Shown: positions 1 through 6,838, numbered from the stretch's first letter. The stretch is 7,838 nucleotides of DNA from Bacteroidales bacterium 45-6 (GCA_001897035.1 MKRS01000467.1:1-7838), one strand, 5' to 3'. The notes: generated by a model from the sequence alone, not told the origin. Numbers and translations: made by a program.

Positions 1-980
1 ATGCTCATATTAGATAGCATCGGAAATAACTTTCCGTTTGAAGCCAAGCCTTTGTATTTTTCTATAATACGCAGAGCGATGTCCAGCAGACGAATATTTT
101 CCGGTGTTCCTGTTTTTTGGCGGTTGGTTTCTATCCAAAGATTCCCATCCCTATCCCTGGCAATGTTTTCTTCCGAAAGGTTACACATATCGCAATAGCA
201 AATGCCTGTAAACACTGAAAAGAGAAACATATCACGGGTGAAATTACGGTTCGGGGTATCGAAGGTGTTGTTCATCAGGCGGCTCAATTCGTCCTGAGTT
301 AAATAGAGTTGTTTGCGTTCCGGCTTATCGGGGGAAAAGTCTTTGAATGGATTTTGCGAGGCAAGGTTACGGTGCACCGCTATATATCCGATGGATTTTA
401 GGCGATTGATGTGGCCACGTATGGTGTTAGGCTTTTGAGATTCATTGATCCGTAAGAATTGGTGAAAATCTTCAATGAATAATGTATCCAATGATTTTAC
501 GGTTACATCCGAGACCTTATACCTGAATGCAATGAATTTGGAAAGATGACGGTAGGTATTCTTGTATTGGTAGAAGGTGTTTGCTGTACGGTTTACACCT
601 ACACGCAGGGCATATTCTCGGTTATGCTCCTCAAAGAACCTTAACAGGGTCATTTGTGCTGCAGCTATACCCTGAAAGGAATTCTTCACATCTTCGGCAG
701 ATACCTTGTCACTCATATCCGTCAACTCATTAAAGCGGGCTCGAAGCAATAGCAAGAGTAATTCGATCTCTTTGTTCGTCCTAACTGCTGTATGGCTTTT
801 GCCCGTGCAGCGTTGTGAAGTGGCATTCCAAATTTTTGGATTGATTTTAATCTTGCATCCGAATTGGGCGGTGGAATTGTATTTTCCTTTCACCGTGATT
901 TTTCCCATCAAAGGACATAGTCCTGATTCATCTTGCCCGTTTCTTTTTAGGTAGAGCAGCACCTTTATTTCTGTTTTCAT
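1..980 (-). CDS. Tyrosine recombinase / integrase, IntDOT-like (C-terminus cut by window edge)
   Basis: This would catalyse site-specific strand exchange, probably integration and excision of the element. The start is the ATG complement at 978-980, and 326 codons remain open to the left edge without a stop. Order: an N-terminal arm-binding domain with beta strands (about residues 1-90, beginning MKTEIKVLLYLKRNG), a SAM-like core-binding domain (about 105-215), then the first half of the catalytic domain (from about 225). Visible catalytic-domain landmarks are FTGICYCD (257-264) and the beta-hairpin lysine in RQKTGT (Lys289). The usual first catalytic arginine position is Cys261; IntDOT itself is known to lack this arginine. 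The HxxR, His and Tyr residues lie beyond the window; the family is usually about 400 residues, so 75-80 are missing. No clear TAnnTTTG promoter was found for this strand. Family assignment is firm; which element it serves is inferred. Confidence 0.9.
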   Translation of the reverse strand, partial: MKTEIKVLLYLKRNGQDESGLCPLMGKITVKGKYNSTAQFGCKIKINPKIWNATSQRCTGKSHTAVRTNKEIELLLLLLRARFNELTDMSDKVSAEDVKNSFQGIAAAQMTLLRFFEEHNREYALRVGVNRTANTFYQYKNTYRHLSKFIAFRYKVSDVTVKSLDTLFIEDFHQFLRINESQKPNTIRGHINRLKSIGYIAVHRNLASQNPFKDFSPDKPERKQLYLTQDELSRLMNNTFDTPNRNFTRDMFLFSVFTGICYCDMCNLSEENIARDRDGNLWIETNRQKTGTPENIRLLDIALRIIEKYKGLASNGKLFPMLSNMS

Positions 981-1044
981 ACGATAATTACTTTTATAGT
1001 GCAATAAACATTCATTCAAGTCATTTTTCGATATGAAAACCTTG

Positions 1045-1079
1045 GCAAAACAGAGCAACAAAACCCAGAAAAGCAAAAC
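1045..1079 (+). repeat. CAAAAC direct repeats (iteron-like)
   Basis: CAAAAC occurs at 1046-1051, 1059-1064 and 1074-1079, spaced 13 and 15 bp. The first and third copies are preceded by G (GCAAAAC). A further GCAAAAC lies at 1230-1236 and an inverted copy at 1282-1288. Spacing near one helical turn or slightly more, beside a recombinase gene, fits protein-binding sites, but the motif is short and A-rich, so chance is possible. Confidence 0.3.
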
Positions 1080-1080
1080 C

Positions 1081-1113
1081 TTTGTTCAAACTCAGTAGTC
1101 AATGCTATCTTTG
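1081..1113 (+). promoter_or_regulatory. Bacteroides-type promoter facing right
   Basis: TTTG at 1081-1084 (-33 box) and TATCTTTG at 1106-1113, a perfect match to the -7 consensus TAnnTTTG, are separated by 21 bp, within the normal spacing. Transcription would start near 1120 and read the truncated recombinase and the RhuM-like gene, ending at the hairpin at 2212-2264. The leader before the truncated recombinase would be about 160 nt. Confidence 0.65.
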
Positions 1114-1227
1114 TATTGTCCAGAGCTTTAAACTGTAGGGTAAGGTCCCTCCCATACAACAGAAACAGGTAATGGTTTGGTAGTGGAAAGCTCGCTGCAA
1201 TCTGCTATATTCAGATTTTTCAGCGAA

Positions 1228-1290
1228 ATGCAAAACACAGAAAAACTACTAATTTACAACTGATTACGCACCATTTACTTGGTTTTGCAT
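1228..1290. repeat. 9-bp inverted repeat ATGCAAAAC / GTTTTGCAT
   Basis: ATGCAAAAC at 1228-1236 and its exact reverse complement at 1282-1290 are separated by 45 bp. The pair straddles the 5' boundary of the truncated recombinase. It could be recombinase half-sites or a scar of the event that removed the 5' part of that gene; it is short enough to be coincidental. Confidence 0.3.
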
Positions 1291-1797
1291 CAGACTGCTT
1301 TTATAGCATTCTATCGCTTTACCGGACTGGCGTATATTGATGTAAAACAATTGACCGCAAATCAAATTAGCACCTCTTTTGACGGTAAACAATGGATAAT
1401 GACACATCGTCAGAAAACCGACACGAATGTAAATGTACCGTTATTGAACATTCCATTGGCTATTTTAAAAAAATATGAAGGAAAATTACCACATGGGCAA
1501 TTGCTTCCAGTACTTAGTAATCAAAAGCTCAATTCTTATTTAAAGGAAATTGCCGACATATGCGGAATTAATAAAAATATCACCTTCCATCTTGCGCGCC
1601 ATACATTTGCCACAACGACTACCCTATCAAAGGGTGTGCCCATCGAAACTGTATCTAAGATGCTAGGGCATACAAATATTCAGACAACTCAGATTTACGC
1701 ACGTGTAGTTAATGAAAAAATAAGTATGGATATGCAGATTCTTTCAGACAAATTAGATAACATTGAGAAAGCTACTCTAAAAAATTATGAATTATGA
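1279..1797 (+). pseudogene. Truncated tyrosine recombinase, catalytic domain only
   Basis: The 172-residue reading frame begins at TTG 1279; the nearest in-frame upstream stop is TGA at 1261-1263. It carries an almost complete catalytic domain: FTGLAYIDV (14-22), Lys46 in RQKTDT, HLARH with His104 and Arg107, GHT with His131, and the nucleophile Tyr140 in QIYARV. The first catalytic arginine position is Ala18, as in IntDOT-like enzymes. The arm-binding and core-binding domains, about 220 residues in the leftward homologue, are absent, so it should not recombine DNA alone. It resembles the leftward recombinase in the shared part (FTG..Y.D, RQKT, KYEGKL/KYKGLA, L.S N) but is clearly diverged, so it is not a recent duplicate. 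Its stop overlaps the next start (ATGA at 1794-1797). Most likely a decayed gene; a short regulatory protein is possible but unsupported. Confidence 0.75.
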
Positions 1798-2189
1798 ACC
1801 GAGGGATAATAACAATCAGAAATACAAATTCAAACAATATTAAGGTGTATATTGAATTGTCTGAAGATGGAACTGTCTGGGTGACAAAGAACGAAATAGC
1901 CTCCTTGTTTAATGTCTATCGTTCTTATGTGGAAGCAAACCTGAAATCACTCTTTAAATCCAATGAATTATTGGAGAAAACGGTGAAACAAGAAGAACAT
2001 AGCACCCAAATCAACGATCAGAAATGTATTATTGAATATTTCAATCTGGAAGTGATTATCGCTTTAAGTTATCGAATGGACAGTTATCCATGCATTCATT
2101 TTCGACAATGGGTCGCAAAGCAGGTTATCCTTTCTTGTAAAAAGTCTTCTTCAATAATCATTCAGTTGGGAACAACCACGTTGAATTGA
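1794..2189 (+). CDS. RhuM-like DNA-binding protein, short form
   Basis: A 131-residue protein resembling the N-terminal part of the RhuM/virulence-protein family. Residues 16-40 (IKVYIELSEDGTVWVTKNE...) match the beta-hairpin plus helix-turn-helix start typical of these proteins, with the probable HTH at about 28-50 and KSLFKSNEL after it. The second conserved block is at 82-112 (YFNLEVIIALSYRM ... FRQWV). Full RhuM proteins are roughly 300 residues or more; here the C-terminal part is absent and the last 15 residues look unrelated. The ATG overlaps the stop of the truncated recombinase by ATGA, which points to translational coupling and co-transcription. Similar small proteins beside recombinase genes are known to me from Bacteroidales genomes. 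The function is unknown; DNA binding is inferred from the HTH-like segment. Confidence 0.7.
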   Translation: MNRGIITIRNTNSNNIKVYIELSEDGTVWVTKNEIASLFNVYRSYVEANLKSLFKSNELLEKTVKQEEHSTQINDQKCIIEYFNLEVIIALSYRMDSYPCIHFRQWVAKQVILSCKKSSSIIIQLGTTTLN

Positions 2190-2211
2190 TACACCAATTT
2201 CGAATTGATTG

Positions 2212-2264
2212 AAAGCCGAAAGGTGATTGCTGATATTAATAGCAATCACTTTTCGGCTTTTTTT
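2212..2264 (+). terminator. Strong rho-independent terminator
   Basis: Left arm 2212-2231 and right arm 2241-2260 pair over 20 positions with a single G-U wobble, around a 9-nt loop (GATATTAAT), and end in seven T (2258-2264). It lies 22 bp after the RhuM-like stop and separates that unit from the downstream excision-type operon. Confidence 0.9.
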
Positions 2265-2299
2265 GTATAATCATTTCCCCTCTCTTCCAATAAATCTTC

Positions 2300-2321
2300 C
2301 ACAGGTAGGTAACAACCTGTG
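2300..2321. promoter_or_regulatory. Operator-like dyad CACAGGT-N8-ACCTGTG
   Basis: Perfect 7-bp inverted half-sites at 2300-2306 and 2315-2321. The dyad is centred about 47 bp upstream of the predicted start (near 2357), which suits an activator binding beside RNA polymerase. In CTnDOT the excision operon is activated by RteC at inverted half-sites upstream of its promoter; by position and gene order this could be the equivalent site. The identity of the regulator is inferred. Confidence 0.5.
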
Positions 2322-2343
2322 ATTCCACCCTATACACAATCCG

Positions 2344-2351
2344 CATTTTTG
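2344..2351 (+). promoter_or_regulatory. Probable -7 box of the excision-type operon promoter
   Basis: CATTTTTG differs from TAnnTTTG only in the first base. It is 23 bp upstream of the ATG at 2375, giving a short leader. No good TTTG -33 box is at the proper distance (the dyad occupies that area), which would fit an activator-dependent promoter. Confidence 0.45.
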
Positions 2352-2374
2352 CACTGTAATCAAACAGTAGCAAA

Positions 2375-2716
2375 ATGGAAATTATAACATTAGACCACGA
2401 GGTTTACAAAGATTTGGCGAATAAAATTGACCGGATTGCAACCTACGTTTTCAAAAAAGAAAATGTACCTACCCAAGAACCTGAAATTTGGCTAACTAGT
2501 GAAGAATTAGCTGACCTACTTAAAATCAGTACACGTACCCTTCAGCGTATGCGCAAAGATCGCACGATTGCTTACAGCATGATACGGAGCAAATGCTTGT
2601 ACCGCTTATCTGATGTGGAAAAATGCATTCGTGAAAGAATTGTCTCCTGCAATCCGCTGACCTTGGATGAGTTTAGAAAAGGTTATTTGCTAACCCATAA
2701 AGCCACCACACTATGA
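2375..2716 (+). CDS. HTH_17 DNA-binding protein, excisionase-like (Xis2c position)
   Basis: A 113-residue protein. The N-terminus (MEIITLDHEVYKDLANKIDRI) has the charged helical form seen in Bacteroidales excision proteins. Residues 39-88 form a MerR/excisionase-like winged helix: WLTSEELADLLKISTRTLQR is the helix-turn-helix, and SKCLYRLSDVEKCI is the wing and following helix. As first gene of a unit ordered HTH-HTH-DUF3945-topoisomerase III, it occupies the place of xis2c in CTnDOT, whose product is a small basic DNA-binding protein that promotes excision. Role here: probable recombination directionality factor or regulator of the unit. The ATG is chosen for its place just after the promoter and the conserved N-terminus. 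The stop overlaps the next start by ATGA. Confidence 0.85.
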   Translation: MEIITLDHEVYKDLANKIDRIATYVFKKENVPTQEPEIWLTSEELADLLKISTRTLQRMRKDRTIAYSMIRSKCLYRLSDVEKCIRERIVSCNPLTLDEFRKGYLLTHKATTL

Positions 2717-3045
2717 GCTTATTAGATACCGATACTTTTGATTTGTGGATGAGGCGGATTATGGAGCGTTTTGACCGCAACGAAAAGATATTAGCTACCC
2801 TTGCGTGCAAAGATGTAAAGATGGTAAAATATCTGGATGGAGAACGATTACTGGACAATCAGGACTTGTGTCAACTTCTACAAACAAGCAAACGCTCATT
2901 ACAACGATATCGCAGTTTAGGAGCTTTAACCTACCACATGCTCTGGCATAAGGTCTATTACAAGGAATCGGACGTACAACTATTTATAAAGAGCTATTTC
3001 AAAGAATTTCGAAAAGAGAATGACGGTGAGAAAGTTCCTGAGTAA
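2713..3045 (+). CDS. Second HTH_17 DNA-binding protein, excisionase-like (Xis2d position)
   Basis: A 110-residue paralogue of the preceding protein. It has a leading amphipathic helix (DLWMRRIMERFDRNEKIL, 10-27) and a winged HTH at about 46-95: LLDNQDLCQLLQTSKRSLQR followed by the wing HKVYYKESDV. Both proteins share the pattern L(T/D)(S/N)..L..LL..S.R(T/S)LQR, which suggests an old duplication and perhaps heterodimeric or cooperative binding. The start overlaps the upstream stop (ATGA at 2713-2716), so the two are likely made in similar amounts. By gene order it corresponds to xis2d of the CTnDOT excision operon. Its exact targets cannot be read from the sequence. Confidence 0.85.
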   Translation: MSLLDTDTFDLWMRRIMERFDRNEKILATLACKDVKMVKYLDGERLLDNQDLCQLLQTSKRSLQRYRSLGALTYHMLWHKVYYKESDVQLFIKSYFKEFRKENDGEKVPE

Positions 3046-3069
3046 AGCCAAAATCACAACTCTCCATAA

Positions 3070-3101
3070 AATTCGAGATCAATCGAATTGCTGTTCGCAA
3101 T
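3070..3101. repeat. Two small adjacent inverted repeats in the 107-bp gap before the DUF3945 gene
   Basis: AATTCGA-N6-TCGAATT (3070-3089) and ATTGC-N5-GCAAT (3087-3101) lie between the second HTH gene and the DUF3945 gene. They share three bases, so only one can fold at a time. They could be a weak RNA structure or a protein-binding dyad; there is no T-run after them, so they are not a terminator. Confidence 0.3.
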
Positions 3102-3152
3102 CTCTAAATATTTCAACTACCAATTTCAATATATCATTAAATTCAACAACCT

Positions 3153-4694
3153 ATGGAACTGAAAAAGAAAGAAACAGAAAAGGATGTTCTCATCGTCAGG
3201 GATGAGAAAACCGGAGAAATCGGTGTGGTTGCCGGCCTGAAAAGTGACGGAACACCGAATGTAACAAATGCCAAACCTGAAAATGGACAGACCTTTTTGA
3301 GGTTTGACCGAAACGGAGATGTACTGGATAACTTCTTTAGCAACTTCTTCCGCCAGTGCAAAGAACCAAAACGGTTTGGCTTTTACCGCGTGGCAGCTGA
3401 CGGAGTCGAGAATGTATTGCAAGTGCTTAAAGACTTATTCAAAAATCCGGAAGCAAACAAGGAACTGCTTGCTCCGCATCTTGTAGATACGGAAAAATAT
3501 GAAAAACTAGCGAAGCAAGAACAGACACAACCCGAAACATCCACAAAAGAAAAAACACAGCAAGAACAATCAGAAGTGAAAGGACAACAGCAGGAAGCAG
3601 AACAAGGGGACAAACAAAAGAAAGGTTATCAACCCATTGATGAAAGCCGAATCAACTGGGCGGAGTTCGAAGAAAAATGGGGCGTGAAACGCGAGTCTTT
3701 AGAAGCTTCAGGTGATCTCAAGAAGATGCTAAATTTCGGTAAGTCCTCTCTTATAACAGTTACTCCGAAATTCAGCGATGAACGTTTTGAAACCGAAGCC
3801 CGCTTGTCTCTTAAATCAATGCCGGATGGCAGTGTTAGGCTCATACCGCATCTGATGCGCAAAGAACCACAACTGGATAAAGGATTTGAGGGATATACTT
3901 TCTCTGCCGAAGATAAGAACAATTTGAAAAGTACCGGAAATATGGGGCGTATCGCACAGCTGACAAATAGTAGCACTGGAGAAACTACACCTTCCTATAT
4001 CAGTATTGATCGCTTAACCAATAATATCATGGCTATTCCGGTCAGTAAAATTCGTATTCCGGAAAAGATTGGCGATACAATTCTTACAGAACAAGATAAG
4101 AAAGAACTCCGTGCCGGTCATCCCGTGCCGAATAAAGAAATCACACTGACCAACGGGAAGACTTTCACAACAACGTTGCAAGTGAATGTAGAGCAAAAGG
4201 GTGTGGAGTTTGTCCCTCACAATTCGCAGCTAAAGCATGATAACCCACAGGCGAAACAAGAAGATCAACAGCAGAAAACCTATAATTTCCAATGGTTGGA
4301 TGCAAGTGGTACTATTCGCGCACCCAAAACTTTCGGAGGCGTTACGTTGACACCGGAGCAACAATCCGATTTTACCGCAGGGAAAGCCATTTTAGTGAAC
4401 GATATGGTACGGGATAAACAAGGTAAACCCTATACTGCCTATATCAAATTCAATCAGGAAGAAGGCAAACCGAAATATTATCGTTCTGACCCTGATATTT
4501 CTAAAGCCCAACAAATAACTCCTTCATCGGATAGTAAAACACAAGTGGCGGTCAATTCAGAGGGTAAAACCAACGAAGCAACTAAACATATTGCTGAACC
4601 GCTACTTCAGGGACAAGCTACTCCTGCCAACACCCAGCAACAGCAACGCCAAAGTCAAGGCACACAAAACAAGCCGAAAGGCGTAGGTGTCTGA
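3153..4694 (+). CDS. DUF4099/DUF3945 protein, topoisomerase-associated (CTnDOT orf3 position)
   Basis: A soluble 513-residue protein with no signal peptide or membrane segment. Order: a conserved N-terminal region (1-112), a Q/E/K-rich linker (118-158), a DUF4099-like domain (about 165-290, with RINWAEFEEKWGV, GDLKKMLNFGKSSL and SIDRLTN), then two DUF3945-type repeats at about 300-355 (IRIPEKIGDTILTEQDKKEL ... NGKTFTTTLQV) and 388-444 (TLTPEQQSDFTAGK ... KQGKPYTAYIKF), and a low-complexity Q/T/S-rich tail (449-513). It lies directly upstream of topoisomerase III, an arrangement common in Bacteroidales mobile elements and equal to orf3 of the CTnDOT excision operon. No biochemical role is established to my knowledge. 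The repeats resemble the C-terminal repeat of the neighbouring topoisomerase, which suggests a nucleic-acid-binding or topoisomerase-partner role (inference). The start ATG 3153 is followed by a lysine-rich stretch. Confidence 0.85.
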   Translation: MELKKKETEKDVLIVRDEKTGEIGVVAGLKSDGTPNVTNAKPENGQTFLRFDRNGDVLDNFFSNFFRQCKEPKRFGFYRVAADGVENVLQVLKDLFKNPEANKELLAPHLVDTEKYEKLAKQEQTQPETSTKEKTQQEQSEVKGQQQEAEQGDKQKKGYQPIDESRINWAEFEEKWGVKRESLEASGDLKKMLNFGKSSLITVTPKFSDERFETEARLSLKSMPDGSVRLIPHLMRKEPQLDKGFEGYTFSAEDKNNLKSTGNMGRIAQLTNSSTGETTPSYISIDRLTNNIMAIPVSKIRIPEKIGDTILTEQDKKELRAGHPVPNKEITLTNGKTFTTTLQVNVEQKGVEFVPHNSQLKHDNPQAKQEDQQQKTYNFQWLDASGTIRAPKTFGGVTLTPEQQSDFTAGKAILVNDMVRDKQGKPYTAYIKFNQEEGKPKYYRSDPDISKAQQITPSSDSKTQVAVNSEGKTNEATKHIAEPLLQGQATPANTQQQQRQSQGTQNKPKGVGV

Positions 4695-4711
4695 GGCATC
4701 GAAAAAAACAA

Positions 4712-4731
4712 ACCACTAAAATCCACAGTAA
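4712..4731 (+). repeat. 20-bp leader element, copy 1 (before topB)
   Basis: ACCACTAAAATCCACAGTAA lies in the 49-bp gap between the DUF3945 gene and topB, ending 12 nt before the topB ATG. An exact inverted copy is at 6898-6917 and a direct copy with 18/20 identity at 6977-6996. The following bases repeat the TAAAATC core (4734-4740). Two copies sit just before start codons, so a translation or RNA-level role is more likely than chance. Confidence 0.7.
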
Positions 4732-4743
4732 GATAAAATCAGT

Positions 4744-6834
4744 ATGAAAACAATTATTGCAGAAAAGCCGAGCGTTGCTCGGGAAATCGCCCAAATCGTA
4801 GGTGCGACAAAAAGAGAGACGGGTTACCTGAGTGGTAACGGCTATCATGTCACATGGGCTTTCGGGCATCTAGTGACACCTGCCTTGCCCGACGGATACG
4901 GTATAAAAGGCTTTCACCGTGACAACCTACCGATACTTCCATCTGTTTTCAGTCTTGTTCCCCGTCAGGTAAAAACGGATAAAGGTTATAAAGACGACAG
5001 CGATGTATTAGCACAGATTAAAATCATTGCCAAACTGTTCCGTGAAAGCGAAAAGATTATCGTAGCAACGGATGCAGGACGTGAGGGAGAGTTAATCTTC
5101 CGTTATCTCTACGAATATATTGGTTGTGCTACCCCTTTCGACCGTCTCTGGATCAACTCTCTTACCGATAAGGCAATCCGGGATGGACTGGAGAATCTCA
5201 AAAGCGGCAACAAGTATGATAACCTGTATTATGCCGCCAAAGCTCGTAGCGAAGCGGACTGGCTGGTAGGCATCAATGCCACGCAAGCCATCACTATTGC
5301 TGCCGGACGAGGTACATACTCACTCGGACGGGTACAGACACCCACACTGGCAATGGTATGTTCCCGCTATTGGGAGAATAAGCAATTCATATCCGAAGCT
5401 TTTTGGCAACTGCATGTTTCAACGGATGGCAAAGGCAAAGATGAAGTACTGAAATTTACCTCTGAAGATAAATGGAAGGATAAACAACCTGCCGAAGACT
5501 TCTATCAGGCCATCAGAAACAGCGGTACAATTACCGTCACGAAAGTGGAGCGCAAAGAAACTACACAGGAAACTCCCTTGCTGTATGATCTTACCACTCT
5601 TCAAAAAGAGGCGAATACCAAACATGGATTTTCAGCTGACAAGACCTTATCCATTGCTCAAAAGCTTTACGAAGCAAAACTCATCACCTATCCCCGTACC
5701 GGTAGCCGTTATATCCCCGAGGATGTGTTCGCTGAAATCCCGGCTCTGCTGCTCACTCTCAAAGGTAGTTCAACATGGGGTAGCCACGTAAACAGCATGG
5801 GAGAACCGACACGACGCAGTGTGGATGATACAAAGATCACCGATCATCACGCTTTACTAATTACGGGTGTGAAAGCAAATAATTTTTCATCCGATGATGC
5901 GGTCATTTATCACATGATTATCGGACGTATGCTTGAAGCCTTTTCTGAAAAGTGTATAAAAGATGTAACTACCGTGTCAGCTGTCTGTTCTGAGGTAGCA
6001 TTTACACTGAAAGGGTTCGTTGTAAAACAAAAAGGATGGCGTGCCATTTATGGTGAAGAGTCAGAAGAAACCGTTCTGCCAGAATGGGTGGAAGGTGATG
6101 TTTTACCCGTTAAAGCCTGCTCACTCACCGAAGGTAAAACAAAATCAAAACCACTGCACACAGAAGCGAGTTTACTTGCAGCCATGGAAACAGCAGGCAA
6201 AGAAGCGGAAGATGAGGAGTTACGCCAATCACTGAAGATCTGCGGTATTGGCACACCTGCAACCCGTGCATCTATTATTGAAACACTGTTTCAGCGGGAA
6301 TACATGGTTCGACAGAAAAAATCACTTGTCCCTACTGAAAAAGGACTTGCCCTCTACTCGGTTGTCAAGGATATGCGCATTGCGGATGTAGAAATGACGG
6401 GCGAATGGGAATTGTCACTTGCTCGTATTGAAAGCGGCGAAATACAAGCCGAAACTTTCCGTGAGGGAATTGAAGCCTACACCACCCAAATCACATCAGA
6501 ACTACTGACCTGCGACAAACTGTTTACCCACAAAGAAACGGAGTGTCTTTGTCCCAAATGCCAAACAGGAACCATGCAATTCTTTGGCAAAGTAGTGCGT
6601 TGCAACAACCCTTCCTGTGTATTTCCTGTCTTTCGACAGATAGCGGGGAAAACAATGACAGATCAGGATCTTTTGGAATTGCTAACGACAGGAAAAACCG
6701 GAATCATCAAAGGCTTTAATAGCAAGCAGGGCAAACCGTTCAATGCTGTCGTTACTTTTGATGAGGAGTTTCATACTAAATTCATTTTCCCTGATTTGAA
6801 AACCAACGATAAAAACAAAAAAAGAAAAGAATAA
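4744..6834 (+). CDS. topB: DNA topoisomerase III (type IA), mobile-element form (CTnDOT exc position)
   Basis: A 696-residue type IA enzyme that passes single DNA strands through a transient 5'-phosphotyrosyl break. TOPRIM domain: IIAEKPSVAREIA with Glu7, and ATDAGREGELI with Asp110 and Glu114; the middle acidic residue of the usual DxDxE is Gly112, a variant I associate with element-borne topoisomerase III. SLGRVQTPTLAM (193-204) and the active-site Tyr316 in LITYPRTGSRYI follow, then ITDHHAL (365-371) and GIGTPATRA (501-509). The C-terminus has a probable zinc ribbon (Cys603, 606, 620, 625) and a topoisomerase C-terminal repeat (about 636-681), ending in a basic tail NDKNKKRKE. In CTnDOT the equivalent protein is Exc, last gene of the excision operon, which has topoisomerase activity. 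The length and all core motifs suggest an active enzyme. A 20-bp inverted repeat flanks the gene. Confidence 0.96.
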   Translation: MKTIIAEKPSVAREIAQIVGATKRETGYLSGNGYHVTWAFGHLVTPALPDGYGIKGFHRDNLPILPSVFSLVPRQVKTDKGYKDDSDVLAQIKIIAKLFRESEKIIVATDAGREGELIFRYLYEYIGCATPFDRLWINSLTDKAIRDGLENLKSGNKYDNLYYAAKARSEADWLVGINATQAITIAAGRGTYSLGRVQTPTLAMVCSRYWENKQFISEAFWQLHVSTDGKGKDEVLKFTSEDKWKDKQPAEDFYQAIRNSGTITVTKVERKETTQETPLLYDLTTLQKEANTKHGFSADKTLSIAQKLYEAKLITYPRTGSRYIPEDVFAEIPALLLTLKGSSTWGSHVNSMGEPTRRSVDDTKITDHHALLITGVKANNFSSDDAVIYHMIIGRMLEAFSEKCIKDVTTVSAVCSEVAFTLKGFVVKQKGWRAIYGEESEETVLPEWVEGDVLPVKACSLTEGKTKSKPLHTEASLLAAMETAGKEAEDEELRQSLKICGIGTPATRASIIETLFQREYMVRQKKSLVPTEKGLALYSVVKDMRIADVEMTGEWELSLARIESGEIQAETFREGIEAYTTQITSELLTCDKLFTHKETECLCPKCQTGTMQFFGKVVRCNNPSCVFPVFRQIAGKTMTDQDLLELLTTGKTGIIKGFNSKQGKPFNAVVTFDEEFHTKFIFPDLKTNDKNKKRKE

Positions 6835-6838
6835 TGGT

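Larger units (their letters stand above)
981..1278. other. Intergenic region between divergent recombinase genes
   Basis: About 300 bp with no convincing gene. It contains a rightward promoter (1081-1113), the GCAAAAC repeats, and a small inverted repeat AATCTG-N7-CAGATT (1199-1217) followed by four more T. An ATG at 1228 is in frame with the downstream truncated recombinase but meets a TGA at 1261-1263 after 11 codons. No remnant of an N-terminal recombinase domain could be recognised by eye. In a mobile element this is a plausible place for recombinase-binding sites, but I cannot assign an attachment core. Confidence 0.5.

Noticed and set aside
1..954. Open frames on the + strand at 1-198 and 706-954
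   Set aside because: They lie opposite the leftward recombinase, whose translation shows clear family motifs throughout; the + frames show no family similarity.
1045..1079. CRISPR-like array
   Set aside because: The repeats are only 6-7 bp with 7-9 bp between them, far too short for a CRISPR array.
2181..2210. Direct repeat GAATTGAT (2183-2190 and 2202-2209) as an attachment site
   Set aside because: Only 8 bp, A/T-rich, immediately before a terminator; nothing links it to recombination.
3020..3205. A 61-residue + frame bridging the second HTH gene and the DUF3945 gene
   Set aside because: It overlaps both well-supported genes in another frame, has no recognisable domain, and has unusual composition.
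3383..4869. Minus-strand frames within the DUF3945 gene and the start of topB
   Set aside because: They are antisense shadows with cysteine/serine- or leucine-rich composition and no domain signal.
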